From a virus: a stretch of DNA of 24,101 bases. Position numbers and translations under genes: made by a program. The notes beneath the pieces are model-generated. The model searched no databases, was not told where the DNA came from, and worked only from the letters and a program-made list of their open reading frames with translations. The DNA lies in IMG/VR virus record IMGVR_UViG_3300027861_000194, positions 1 through 24,101 of that record; one strand, written 5' to 3'. Positions 13,228-20,643 of this stretch are shown piece after piece (position 1 is the first letter of the stretch; each line of letters opens with the position of its first letter).

Positions 13228-15056
13228 TAGTAACCTCTTGTTCTGTTTCTGTTATTTTTAGCTCTATCACTACTTAATAAAATATCTGATCCTTTTATCG
13301 TTCCGAATACTTGAACATTACCGCCTCCACTTTCTCCTATCATTGATTTAAGTTTGTCTAATGGAGCTATAACTTCAGGATTAGACATTGATGTTCCTGG
13401 ACCTTCTCCGACCATTCCGATGGTACTTCCAGTTACTAATCCACCATCTGCAAAAGCTGGAATTAAACTATTAAAAGCAGTCTTTGCTAAACCTCCAGCC
13501 AGTCCAGCAACTACTGGAATTAAAGCTGGATTTAATGCGAATACTGGATTTTTTAAAGCCATAGAAACAGCTGAAGCTACACCCTCTGCAATTAAAGCTC
13601 CGATTGCTGACTTTGCTGCTGACTTTGCTGCTTCTGCAAAACTAGCAAAACTATCAGCTCCAGCCATTAAAACATTACCTAAAGTAACTCCCATTTTTTG
13701 TAACGAAATATCTAACTCCATTACTAAGTCCATTAAAGATATAATACTATTATCTAAATCGTCTGGCATTTTAACACCCTCTAAAGTTTCTGGAAGAGCT
13801 AAAGGATCTTTTCTTTCTTTTCTTGCTATTGGCTTTGTTGTTTCTTTTTTTCCAGAGCCTAATCCTATTCCCTTATTAAATTTATCTATTAAAGGTAATA
13901 CTTTCTGTAATGTGTTTTTTATTGAAGTTCCAAAATCATTAAACTCGTTTTCATATTCTTTAGTTTCAACTTTTAACTCTTCTAATCCATCTTTAATTGA
14001 ATCGAATGGATTACCAAAAGGCTCTTTTCCTAATAAAGTTAATAATTTATTAAACGCTACTACTATAACATTAAATGGATTAATGTCTATAAAAAATTGA
14101 AGCATATCAATAAGAGCATTTTTCCACCAGCTAATATCGCTAAATCGTTCTTTTAATGCTTCCCAGTTATCAGTAATAAATACAATAGCAGCCGCTAAAG
14201 CCGTAACTGCTGCAACAGTTGCTAATACTGGAGCAGAAATTCCAGCTATTGCAATAGCAATACTCCCTAAAACTATTAATAATGGTCCTAATGTAGCAGT
14301 TAATAAAGCTATTCCAATAATCATTTCTTGAGTCTTAGAGTCTAAATTGCTAAAGCCATTGAAAAATACCATTAATTTTTCTCCTAATTTAACTACTATT
14401 GGTATTAATTTTTCTCCTATTTCTTCAAATATATCGCCGAGACGATTCTTCATCTGTATTAATGGACCTAATCCCTCTTTGGATATTGCTTCAGCTTGTC
14501 CACCAAAAGCAGTAGATAAAGCATTAACTGCACTATTTAATCTTTCAACAGTTCCAACTTCTCCCTCTATTTGTATCCCATACCTACTTAAAGCATTAGT
14601 GCTAGATCCAACACTTTTAGCAACTAGTTTAGCTGCATCTCCTAATCCTACACCTTGAGCAGTTGCAAAGTCTTGAATTAATGGAGTAAGTTTTAATATC
14701 GCTGCTTCATTAAGTCCTAGTTGAGCTAGAAACCCTTGAGCTTCCATTGTAGCCTCATCTCCAAATAAAGTAACTTTTTGTAGTTCTTGAGCTTGATTTT
14801 TTAGACTTTTAAAAGCTTCTTCGTTTCCTTTTAATGAAGTTCTTAATTTTGTTTCTGCTTTTATTTGCTCGTCAAAAGCTTTAATAGCTACTGCACCAAA
14901 AGCTATTACTGGCATAGTTAAGCTTCTAGTCATTGTTTGACCAGTTCTTTTCATACTTGAGCCAAACTTTTTAAGTCTTCTAGTAGCTTTTTTTAAACTG
15001 CTCTGGAATTGTTTATCGTTTAAAGATAGTTTTACGCTTAAATTCTTTTCAGCCAT
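13227..15056 (-). CDS. Tape measure protein
   Basis: This 609-residue protein sets tail length and spans the tail lumen. The N-terminus has the recurrent tape-measure pattern FQSSLKKATRRLKKFGSSMKRT, then LTMPVIAFGAVAIKAFDEQ (about 46-64). A long hydrophobic stretch at about 245-295 is rich in Ala, Ile and Leu (IIGIALLTATLGPLLIVLG, then a second run), and another Ala/Gly-rich region lies near 480-550. Such membrane segments are common in tape measures and may insert in the host membrane during DNA delivery. At roughly 0.15 nm per residue the tail would be about 90 nm. The C-terminus ends RNRTRGY. Confidence 0.92.
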   Translation of the reverse strand: MAEKNLSVKLSLNDKQFQSSLKKATRRLKKFGSSMKRTGQTMTRSLTMPVIAFGAVAIKAFDEQIKAETKLRTSLKGNEEAFKSLKNQAQELQKVTLFGDEATMEAQGFLAQLGLNEAAILKLTPLIQDFATAQGVGLGDAAKLVAKSVGSSTNALSRYGIQIEGEVGTVERLNSAVNALSTAFGGQAEAISKEGLGPLIQMKNRLGDIFEEIGEKLIPIVVKLGEKLMVFFNGFSNLDSKTQEMIIGIALLTATLGPLLIVLGSIAIAIAGISAPVLATVAAVTALAAAIVFITDNWEALKERFSDISWWKNALIDMLQFFIDINPFNVIVVAFNKLLTLLGKEPFGNPFDSIKDGLEELKVETKEYENEFNDFGTSIKNTLQKVLPLIDKFNKGIGLGSGKKETTKPIARKERKDPLALPETLEGVKMPDDLDNSIISLMDLVMELDISLQKMGVTLGNVLMAGADSFASFAEAAKSAAKSAIGALIAEGVASAVSMALKNPVFALNPALIPVVAGLAGGLAKTAFNSLIPAFADGGLVTGSTIGMVGEGPGTSMSNPEVIAPLDKLKSMIGESGGGNVQVFGTIKGSDILLSSDRAKNNRNRTRGY

Positions 15057-15336
15057 TTTTTTTATTTATTAAATCGTATTTTTTAGCTATATACTCAGCT
15101 CGCTTTTTTTGTTTCTCAACATCTTTAACCTCTTCTCCTTTTTCCCATTCAAACTTAACTAGTTTTTCTGGAGTTAAATTTTGCCCTTTTTTAGTATGCG
15201 GCTGCAACATTAAACAAGCTAACCATCGTACTCTTTCCCATTCCCTCTTTTCTTTTGATTCTATTACGTCATTACGACCTTTTTGAATTAAAAAAAATTC
15301 GTGAAAAGTTAAATTCCAAAATTCATTAGGTAACAA
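15049..15336 (-). CDS. Tail assembly chaperone, -1 frame extension (gpT-like)
   Basis: This 95-residue reading frame starts with TTG if translated alone, with no nearby ATG. Its frame is open further upstream to 15414, adding 26 residues that end in WDTLESVGYGLG just before LLPNEFWNLTFHEFF. The segment GLGLLPNEFWNLTFHEFF resembles the conserved start of GT-type chaperone C-terminal domains (pattern GxxPxEFWxLTxxE). That conserved context begins before the TTG, so expression as a frameshift fusion with the gene above is more likely than independent initiation. It overlaps the tape measure gene by 8 bases. Confidence 0.8.
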   Translation of the reverse strand: MLPNEFWNLTFHEFFLIQKGRNDVIESKEKREWERVRWLACLMLQPHTKKGQNLTPEKLVKFEWEKGEEVKDVEKQKKRAEYIAKKYDLINKKNG

Positions 15337-15374
15337 TCCAAGCCCATAACCAACAGACTCTAATGTATCCCAAT

Positions 15375-15725
15375 CTATTTCTTTGCCGCTTTCTTCTTCT
15401 TTGCGGCTTTCACGTTTCCCTCGTTTCCAAGTTTAGCACTAAATTGAGTAGAAAACACTTCTAATACTTTATTTAAAGCATCAAAATCTTCATCTAATAA
15501 ATCTGCTACACTTTCAACTGTTAAAGAACATTCTTGTCCACTTACTCTTGATCCGTCCTTAATTCCGTTTAAAATCAAATAACAAGCATCGTCTAAACTC
15601 ATTGACTCTCCTAACTTATCTAAATCACTTAAAGCTCTATCTGTATCTTTACAGAACATTCTTAAAGCATTCATTCCAAATCTTACTGGATAATCCTTTC
15701 CGTTTATTAAAACTATTTCGTACAT
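15375..15725 (-). CDS. Tail assembly chaperone, 0-frame product (gpG-like)
   Basis: This 116-residue protein lies between major tail protein and tape measure, where siphoviruses encode tail assembly chaperones that coat the tape measure during tail growth. Seen are YEIVLINGKDYPVRFGMNAL, DTDRALSDLDKL, a DDACYLILNGIKDGSR helix and a Lys/Ala-rich end. The slippery heptamer GGGAAAC at codons 103-104 would send a fraction of ribosomes into the -1 frame. The fusion would have 225 residues: 104 from this frame and 121 from the next. The short form ends at TAG (15375-15377). Confidence 0.85.
   Translation of the reverse strand: MYEIVLINGKDYPVRFGMNALRMFCKDTDRALSDLDKLGESMSLDDACYLILNGIKDGSRVSGQECSLTVESVADLLDEDFDALNKVLEVFSTQFSAKLGNEGNVKAAKKKKAAKK
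15414..15420 (-). promoter_or_regulatory. Programmed -1 frameshift site GGGAAAC
   Basis: Read on the minus strand in the chaperone 0 frame, this is G_GGA_AAC, a perfect X_XXY_YYZ slippery heptamer that differs from the lambda G/GT site (GGGAAAG) only in the last base. From here the -1 frame is open without a stop to 15049. A-rich codons follow. No obvious strong pseudoknot was found by eye. Confidence 0.75.
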
Positions 15726-15727
15726 TT

Positions 15728-15804
15728 TTATCGTTTTTTTTTATCGTTAACATTTAATTAAAGTTGAAGAGGAGGAGCATTAGCTCCAACCTCGACAACG
15801 ATAA
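15728..15804 (-). promoter_or_regulatory. Structured spacer between major tail protein and chaperone
   Basis: The mRNA would fold a 37-base hairpin at 15763-15799 with stacked stems GTTG/CAAC, GAGG/CCTC and GGAGC/GCTCC around a TAAT loop. Flanking it, TTATCGTT (15797-15804) can pair with either of two downstream AACGATAA copies, at 15741-15748 and 15728-15735. The second copy ends only two bases before the chaperone start codon at 15725. It could be a weak terminator or a translational control element. There is no U-run directly after the inner hairpin. Confidence 0.55.
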
Positions 15805-15809
15805 AATCA

Positions 15810-16235
15810 TTATACTGCGTTCTGAGTTAAGTCTCCTGATCCCTCAATAGATACTGAGTAAGTTGGAGCGTCTTCTGTTCCTCCAGAAATCTCTAGAGAA
15901 GTAATAAAACCACTACCAGTATATGTATAACCAGCTGGAGTAGCTAGAGCAAAAGTAAATGTTACTGCCGTTCTATCTCTAGCTTGAGAAAATAACTCGT
16001 CTACGTCTGTTGTTGTTCCAGCACTTACAAAGTCCATAAGTCCATCAGCACTTAAAGAAAAGCTTTTAGTACCTCCTAAAAGAGTTCTGTTACCTCCTGA
16101 ATCTTTGTTAGTTATGTCGATTGTATCAACATTGTAAGATAAACTTACATTTTGTGAGTGCATTAATTTAAATTGAGTTCCTCCACTTGTAGAGTCTACT
16201 TTTAAAATTAAATCTGTTCCGTTAAAAATTGCCAT
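15810..16235 (-). CDS. Major tail protein, TP901-1-like
   Basis: This 141-residue tail tube subunit has a typical opening, MAIFNGTDLILKVDS, followed by VSLSYNVDTIDITNKDSGG, GTKSFSLSADGLMDF and a closing TYSVSIEGSGDLTQ. This is the pattern of the TP901-1-type phage major tail protein family, which polymerises as hexameric rings around the tape measure. It is the expected gene upstream of the assembly chaperones. Its stop is followed by an 84-base spacer with strong dyad symmetry. Confidence 0.88.
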   Translation of the reverse strand: MAIFNGTDLILKVDSTSGGTQFKLMHSQNVSLSYNVDTIDITNKDSGGNRTLLGGTKSFSLSADGLMDFVSAGTTTDVDELFSQARDRTAVTFTFALATPAGYTYTGSGFITSLEISGGTEDAPTYSVSIEGSGDLTQNAV

Positions 16236-16248
16236 TGTTTAAATTTTT

Positions 16249-16407
16249 TTATTTATTAATATCTTCTTTTTTGCTTTCTTTTTTATTATCAAGAGCTTTT
16301 AAAGACTTTAAAACTCTGAACTCTTTTATACCTACTTCGTAAGATTTGCCTTTTTCATAATCAACACCTCTAAAAGTAATATCTTTTTTTAACTTAATTT
16401 TATACAT
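16249..16407 (-). CDS. Small hypothetical protein between tail terminator and major tail protein
   Basis: This is a 52-residue ORF starting with ATG at 16407, three bases after the upstream stop, and ending with TAA 13 bases before the major tail protein start. The protein begins MYKIKLKKDITFRGVDYEKG and ends in a Lys/Glu-rich tail. It is basic, has no membrane segment and no motif I recognise. It fills an otherwise empty gap with normal codon use for this genome. Function is unknown. Position suggests a minor tail or assembly factor. Confidence 0.7.
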   Translation of the reverse strand: MYKIKLKKDITFRGVDYEKGKSYEVGIKEFRVLKSLKALDNKKESKKEDINK

Positions 16408-16409
16408 AT

Positions 16410-16829
16410 CTATCTGTTTATATTAAATCTGTAATCGTGAGCTATTTGATAAATTCCATTTGTTCCGCTTGTATCATCAAAAGACTCAACAGAATTTTCA
16501 AAAAATATCTTATCTACTACAACTCCATCATAAGTACCGCTTACATAATCTAAAGCAGTTCTTACATTAGCTGACAAAGTCATTAATTCACTATATTTAG
16601 AATGAACTAAAGTAATTTGAACACTAACATAGTCATAAGTAGATACTCCGTTTTTAGTCATATTAGGAATATCGCTAATAACTTGGTAAACTATAAAAGG
16701 CAATGTTCCGTTTTGCTGATTAATTTTATATCTAGATGGATAAATTCTAATTACTCCACCCTCAGTAACTAATGGAGCAACCGCTGAATCATTACTTAAA
16801 ATATTATATATAGCTTTTCCTACCTCCAT
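16410..16829 (-). CDS. Tail terminator/completion protein, DUF3168-like
   Basis: This 139-residue protein matches the DUF3168 (PF11367) pattern of tail terminator proteins, which cap the growing tail and fix its length. Visible features are MEVGKAIYNILSNDSAVAPLV at the N-terminus, IRIYPSRYKINQQNGTLPFIVYQ (the RIYP and LPFIVY pair is typical), and VQITLVHSKYSELMTLSANVRTALD. It lies between the gp10-like gene and the major tail protein, as expected. Confidence 0.85.
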   Translation of the reverse strand: MEVGKAIYNILSNDSAVAPLVTEGGVIRIYPSRYKINQQNGTLPFIVYQVISDIPNMTKNGVSTYDYVSVQITLVHSKYSELMTLSANVRTALDYVSGTYDGVVVDKIFFENSVESFDDTSGTNGIYQIAHDYRFNINR

Positions 16830-17293
16830 TATTTCTTAAATCGTTTTTCAATCAATCCTTTTAATTGATTTGTTACGTCATTTAATGCTTGTAATCCTTT
16901 GCTTCTTGCAGCATCATCTAACATTCTTAAACCAGCTACACCTCTAAAACCATATTCAAAAAAGTAAAAATAGAAACCAGTTTTATTTTCATTTGCGTAA
17001 GCTCCTTTTACTCTTGGACCTACAAAAACACTAGGAGCAACTCCTTTTCTATTTTTTCCATTTATTACTGCTAAAGACTTTTTTAATTGTCCAGTCTTTC
17101 TACTACTTGCACCTTTTAAAGTAGGTTTAATATTATCAACATTAGCTCTTAATTGTGTTAATATAGGCTTTGCTGCTTTTCTCATTGCTTGTCTTAAAAG
17201 AGTTTTGTTTTTAGAATCTGACATATTTAAAGACTCTAAATTTCTAGCTATTTCAGCAAGCTCTTTCTTATTTATTGTTAGCCCTACATTCAT
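16829..17293 (-). CDS. HK97 gp10-like head-tail/tail protein
   Basis: This 154-residue basic protein has the hallmarks of the HK97 gp10-like family (PF04883): an N-terminal helical segment, LLRQAMRKAAKPILTQLR (about 42-59), then RKTGQLKKSLAV (about 75-86), and a following beta region with VFVGPRVKGAYANE and FYFYFFEYGFRG. Such proteins act at the neck or upper tail. It is the third gene of the four-gene connector block and has one-base TAATG overlaps with both neighbours. Confidence 0.85.
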   Translation of the reverse strand: MNVGLTINKKELAEIARNLESLNMSDSKNKTLLRQAMRKAAKPILTQLRANVDNIKPTLKGASSRKTGQLKKSLAVINGKNRKGVAPSVFVGPRVKGAYANENKTGFYFYFFEYGFRGVAGLRMLDDAARSKGLQALNDVTNQLKGLIEKRFKK

Positions 17294-17634
17294 TAGGTTG
17301 AGAATATATCTTTTAAATCTTTTCTTTCTAAAGTCAAAATCATTTTATCCTTTCTTCCTACCTCTCTTATTCCAGTAATTGCATAAGAAGTATCTCCATT
17401 TCTAATATAGAAATCTGGACTTACTCCTATTGAATCTCTATATCTTATTAAACATTCTATCGTTTGTTCTCCTATAAATACATCAGATTCATAATTAGCC
17501 TTACCAGACTTAAAATTAAAATCTCCATAAATAGTTACACTTGTACCACTTCCAGCTATTCGCTCTCCGTAAGCATTAGTAGTATAAACTTGATTTAATA
17601 AAGTTAATTTTCTATCTAGCTTTCCAAATATCAT
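17293..17634 (-). CDS. Head closure / head-tail joining protein
   Basis: This 113-residue beta-rich protein fits the phage head-tail joining family (PF05521, SPP1 gp16-like), which plugs the connector after packaging. Seen are FGKLDRKLTLLNQVYTTNAYGE near the N-terminus, a common opening in this family, then FIGEQTIECLIRYRDSIGVSPDF and the closing strand KMILTLERKD. It lies at the expected place after the gp6-like connector, overlapping it by 4 bases, and shares one base with the next start. Confidence 0.8.
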   Translation of the reverse strand: MIFGKLDRKLTLLNQVYTTNAYGERIAGSGTSVTIYGDFNFKSGKANYESDVFIGEQTIECLIRYRDSIGVSPDFYIRNGDTSYAITGIREVGRKDKMILTLERKDLKDIFST

Positions 17635-18245
17635 AACTCTAAAAATCTGTAAGGAGTTAACATATACTCAACCATTAAAGGAAGTTCAGCAACTTGAGTA
17701 CCTAAAACAACATCCTGTCTTTGCTCATAGTATCTTCCAACTATAATTAACATAGCTTGTTTTATAGCGTCCTCTACTTCGTTAGCAGTTCTTCCAACCA
17801 CAAACTCAATATCTACCGCGTTAGGTCTTTCATAAGTATCTGGAAAAGATCCGTTATTACTTTGGTAAATTCTACCAGGTTTAATTTTATCGTCTAAATC
17901 ATATTCAGAAGCTGCTAAAGTTTGTAAAGAATTACTAGCATCATAATACTTTATATGTGTTACACTTTGCACTATTCCCACTTGTAAGTCAATATATGGA
18001 GGGAAAACATCAAAGTAAAGATTAAAAGTTTGAGTCATTAATCTTCTTCTTGTGAACTCCTCTACTTGATTTGTAGCAACTCCTATTAATGCTGTTATAT
18101 AATCATTGTCATCATCATAATCAGAATCTACTCTTAAATGTTGTTTAGCTTCAGCTAAAGATATAGCAGTTCCAGTTGGAGCAGTTTTTAAAACTAGCTT
18201 TCCGTAATTAATGTAACTATCAAGATTTAAGTAATTATATATCAT
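17631..18245 (-). CDS. Head-tail connector, gp6-like
   Basis: This 204-residue protein resembles the phage gp6-like head-tail connector family (PF05135 type), which forms the ring below the portal. Seen in the sequence are AISLAEAKQHLRVDSDYDDD (about 30-48), the typical opening of these proteins, then YITALIGVATNQVEEFTRRRL and a C-terminal helix that includes IKQAMLIIVGRYYEQRQDV. It is somewhat longer than the minimal family member and has an extra N-terminal segment. It follows the capsid gene and overlaps the next gene by 4 bases (ATGA). Confidence 0.85.
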   Translation of the reverse strand: MIYNYLNLDSYINYGKLVLKTAPTGTAISLAEAKQHLRVDSDYDDDNDYITALIGVATNQVEEFTRRRLMTQTFNLYFDVFPPYIDLQVGIVQSVTHIKYYDASNSLQTLAASEYDLDDKIKPGRIYQSNNGSFPDTYERPNAVDIEFVVGRTANEVEDAIKQAMLIIVGRYYEQRQDVVLGTQVAELPLMVEYMLTPYRFLEL

Positions 18246-18255
18246 TATAAAAAGT

Positions 18256-18286
18256 AAAAAAAGGAGAGAGCGATTAAACTCTCTCC
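18256..18286 (-). terminator. Intrinsic terminator after the capsid gene
   Basis: On the minus strand an 8-bp perfect stem, GGAGAGAG with CTCTCTCC, encloses an 8-base loop and is followed immediately by seven T residues. It begins 10 bases beyond the capsid stop and lies before the first connector gene (start 18245). Placement inside an otherwise continuous late operon suggests partial termination that raises capsid mRNA relative to the downstream connector and tail genes. That role is inferred. Confidence 0.85.
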
Positions 18287-18295
18287 AATTAAAAA

Positions 18296-19504
18296 TTATG
18301 CGTTATCAATTTTAACGAATGCAGTACCATTTTGAACAGCAGCACCATCTACAAGAGAAGTTGCAATCATACGTCCAACACCAGCAGCAGCATTAGTATA
18401 AGGATCAAACAATAAGTCTAGTCCACCAAACTGAGCGATATGCACTTTAGAATAATCTCCTAGTAAGTAGTTTGTACCAGTTCCAGCAGAGTTACCTACA
18501 TTAGAAGAAGCAAAAGCAAAGTAAGATAAAAATTCTTTTGTTGCATTATCATAAGCTGGAGATACAGATGCAACCTGAGCTAAACTTTTAGCTTCAGTTA
18601 ATGCTCCACCATCTAACAACCAAGCCATACGAGCAGCTTCTAAATTAACGCCATTAGCGATTAATGTAGCTTCCATATTTAAAAGTTCAGCAACAGTTGG
18701 AGCAGCACCAGCAACAGATTGGTCAGCAGCAGCAGCAAAGATAGAAGCTGGTCCGCTTGTTACGTTAGCATCAGCTAATAAAGCACCTTCTAAAGTTGCA
18801 GCGATGTTAGCAGCTAAGTTTCTTCTAACCGCACCTTCAACACCAGCATTTTGTGCCATTGCCTCAGCAGAAATTTCTACGATAGAAATCATCTTTTTTG
18901 GAGATAATGTTACACTAGTAGCAGTACCCGCAGCAGTAGCAGTTCCACCAGTCTCAGCAACGAATGCAGAAGAGATACCAGAAAGAACAGGTAATTTCAT
19001 ATCAGAAACACCAGAGTAAAAGTTAGCACCAGCAGAAGCAAGAACTAAGTTAGCTTCTAATTGGTCTGTAAAAGACATTACTTCAGTTGGATTAACCGCT
19101 GCATTACCTACTGCTCTATGTTCTAGAACTGAAGAAGGAATAGCGATACCTCTAAACATTTGGCCATTGTGCTCTCTACGAGCTTCTTGATCCATTTCTT
19201 TAACTAGACCTTCTAGTTTTCCTGTGTATGCTTGACGCATTGCTTCTTGAAAAGAAAACTCAGATACCTCTTTAGGAGAGTTAGTTCTTTCTTCTTTTAC
19301 TACTTTAGAAGCTTGGATGTTTTCAAACTTAACACTTCTTTCAACCATTGAATTTAATGATTCAACTTTTTCATTTAAAGAATCAAAGCTAGTTAGTTCG
19401 TCAGATGTCATATCTCTTTCCTCAACTTTACACAAGTCAACTAGAGCTTCCATCTTCTCAACATTTATAGCTCTTTCTTCTAATAAAGATTTACTATTTT
19501 TCAT
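18296..19504 (-). CDS. Major capsid protein, HK97 fold
   Basis: This 402-residue protein is the shell subunit (Phage_capsid, PF05065). Residues 1 to about 110 are charged and helical with coiled-coil character, like the HK97 delta domain that acts as an internal scaffold and is removed by the protease encoded just upstream. The body starts around residue 130 (HRAVGNAAVNPTEVMSF). It includes family-like segments such as LPVLSGISSAFVAETG, SPKKMISIVEISAEAMAQN and a C-terminal LFDPYTNAAAGVGRM. The gene is richer in Ala/Gly codons than its neighbours, as expected for a highly expressed structural gene. A strong terminator hairpin starts 10 bases after its stop. Confidence 0.95.
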   Translation of the reverse strand: MKNSKSLLEERAINVEKMEALVDLCKVEERDMTSDELTSFDSLNEKVESLNSMVERSVKFENIQASKVVKEERTNSPKEVSEFSFQEAMRQAYTGKLEGLVKEMDQEARREHNGQMFRGIAIPSSVLEHRAVGNAAVNPTEVMSFTDQLEANLVLASAGANFYSGVSDMKLPVLSGISSAFVAETGGTATAAGTATSVTLSPKKMISIVEISAEAMAQNAGVEGAVRRNLAANIAATLEGALLADANVTSGPASIFAAAADQSVAGAAPTVAELLNMEATLIANGVNLEAARMAWLLDGGALTEAKSLAQVASVSPAYDNATKEFLSYFAFASSNVGNSAGTGTNYLLGDYSKVHIAQFGGLDLLFDPYTNAAAGVGRMIATSLVDGAAVQNGTAFVKIDNA

Positions 19505-19512
19505 ATTAAAAA

Positions 19513-20643
19513 TTATTTGTTTTTTAAGACTTTCAATCGCATTTCTGTGAGGTTGCGATTTCTTAAATCTATTTCTTCTTTTTGTACCTCTTTTAATTCT
19601 TTCTCTAGACTTTCATCTAGTTTTATTTTTTCTTGTTCTTCTTGCCAAGTCTCTAATGAACGTAAAGCAAAAGAGCCAGCTTCATTATATGCTGGATAAG
19701 TTACAGAACTAACATCGTATAATCTAGATACTTTGTTTATTGTTCTAATGTTTCTACCCTCTACATTTTCCCAAGAGTCCTCTTCAACAGTAAATGCAAA
19801 ACTAGACTGGCTGATAGTTCCGTTTCTCAATAGAGTCATCAAGTCATTAGCTAAAGTTGTTTCTGGCATATCAGCCTCATACTTTAAACCTCTTTCATCT
19901 ACTGACAATCTTAAAGTATTGTTTGTAGTTCTAGCTAAAGGTAAACCATCGTGATTAATCAAAAACCTTACATCATCTTCTAATCTACCATCAAAAGCTC
20001 CTGGAGCAATATACTCAACAAAACCTCCTAAATCATTTGACTCAGAATTAAAGACTGCACCATAACCTACAACTACATTTTTTCCGTCATCGTTTCTAAC
20101 TTCAATATCAGATACATTAAAAGTCCTAACCTCTTTGTTAGTTATTGTTCTAATCTCTTGACTATCCTCTTCAATAGTAACATCTTCGTCCATATCTACT
20201 ACAACCTCAACATCTTCTTTGTTTTTTGCGTAATATATAATTATAGACTCTTCGTTCTCTTCTATCTTTTGGATATGTCTTAACTCTTTATTTTCCATAA
20301 TATTTCTTTTTTCTTCTTCTTCTATTTCTTTTATTTTTCTTTTGGTCCAAGCAAAACCAGGATCTCCTCCCCACAATCCCCAAGCAATTCTACCAGCACT
20401 AGGATAACCCTCATCTCCTTTATAAAAACCTTTTCCCTTTTTATCTACTTCGTGCCTACTTAAATAAGAGAACATTCTTTTAATCGTTCTTATAGATAGA
20501 TTAACTCTATTCTTTAAATCTCTTGCTCTTGCAACACCTACTTCTGTTCCCCCTCTTCCAAACTCTGCTCTCCATTCTAAAGCTTGTTCTGCTTCGTTAG
20601 CCATCTCTTGAGTCGGCTTTGTGTTTATATCAGCTAAAGCCAT
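19513..20643 (-). CDS. Prohead protease (S78) with extra N-terminal domain
   Basis: This is a 376-residue two-domain protein. Residues about 165-330 form an HK97-type prohead serine protease (peptidase S78), which trims capsid protein N-termini during head maturation. Likely catalytic residues are H231 in FLINHDG and S281 in SQSSFAF. S78 proteases alone are usually about 180-230 residues. Residues 1-105 form an additional domain with GGTEVGVARARDL, SRHEVDKKGKG and GYPSAGRIAWGLWGGD, a conserved segment I associate with phage head-maturation fusions but whose function I cannot assign. An internal Met at about residue 116, after an acidic and basic linker, could allow a protease-only form. It lies directly between portal and capsid genes. 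Confidence 0.9.
   Translation of the reverse strand: MALADINTKPTQEMANEAEQALEWRAEFGRGGTEVGVARARDLKNRVNLSIRTIKRMFSYLSRHEVDKKGKGFYKGDEGYPSAGRIAWGLWGGDPGFAWTKRKIKEIEEEEKRNIMENKELRHIQKIEENEESIIIYYAKNKEDVEVVVDMDEDVTIEEDSQEIRTITNKEVRTFNVSDIEVRNDDGKNVVVGYGAVFNSESNDLGGFVEYIAPGAFDGRLEDDVRFLINHDGLPLARTTNNTLRLSVDERGLKYEADMPETTLANDLMTLLRNGTISQSSFAFTVEEDSWENVEGRNIRTINKVSRLYDVSSVTYPAYNEAGSFALRSLETWQEEQEKIKLDESLEKELKEVQKEEIDLRNRNLTEMRLKVLKNK

Noticed and set aside
13354-14100. Plus-strand 248-residue open frame opposite the tape measure gene
   Set aside because: It is a shadow of the tape measure coding frame. Its Ser/Pro/Lys-rich composition matches antisense reading, and there is no promoter or family pattern.
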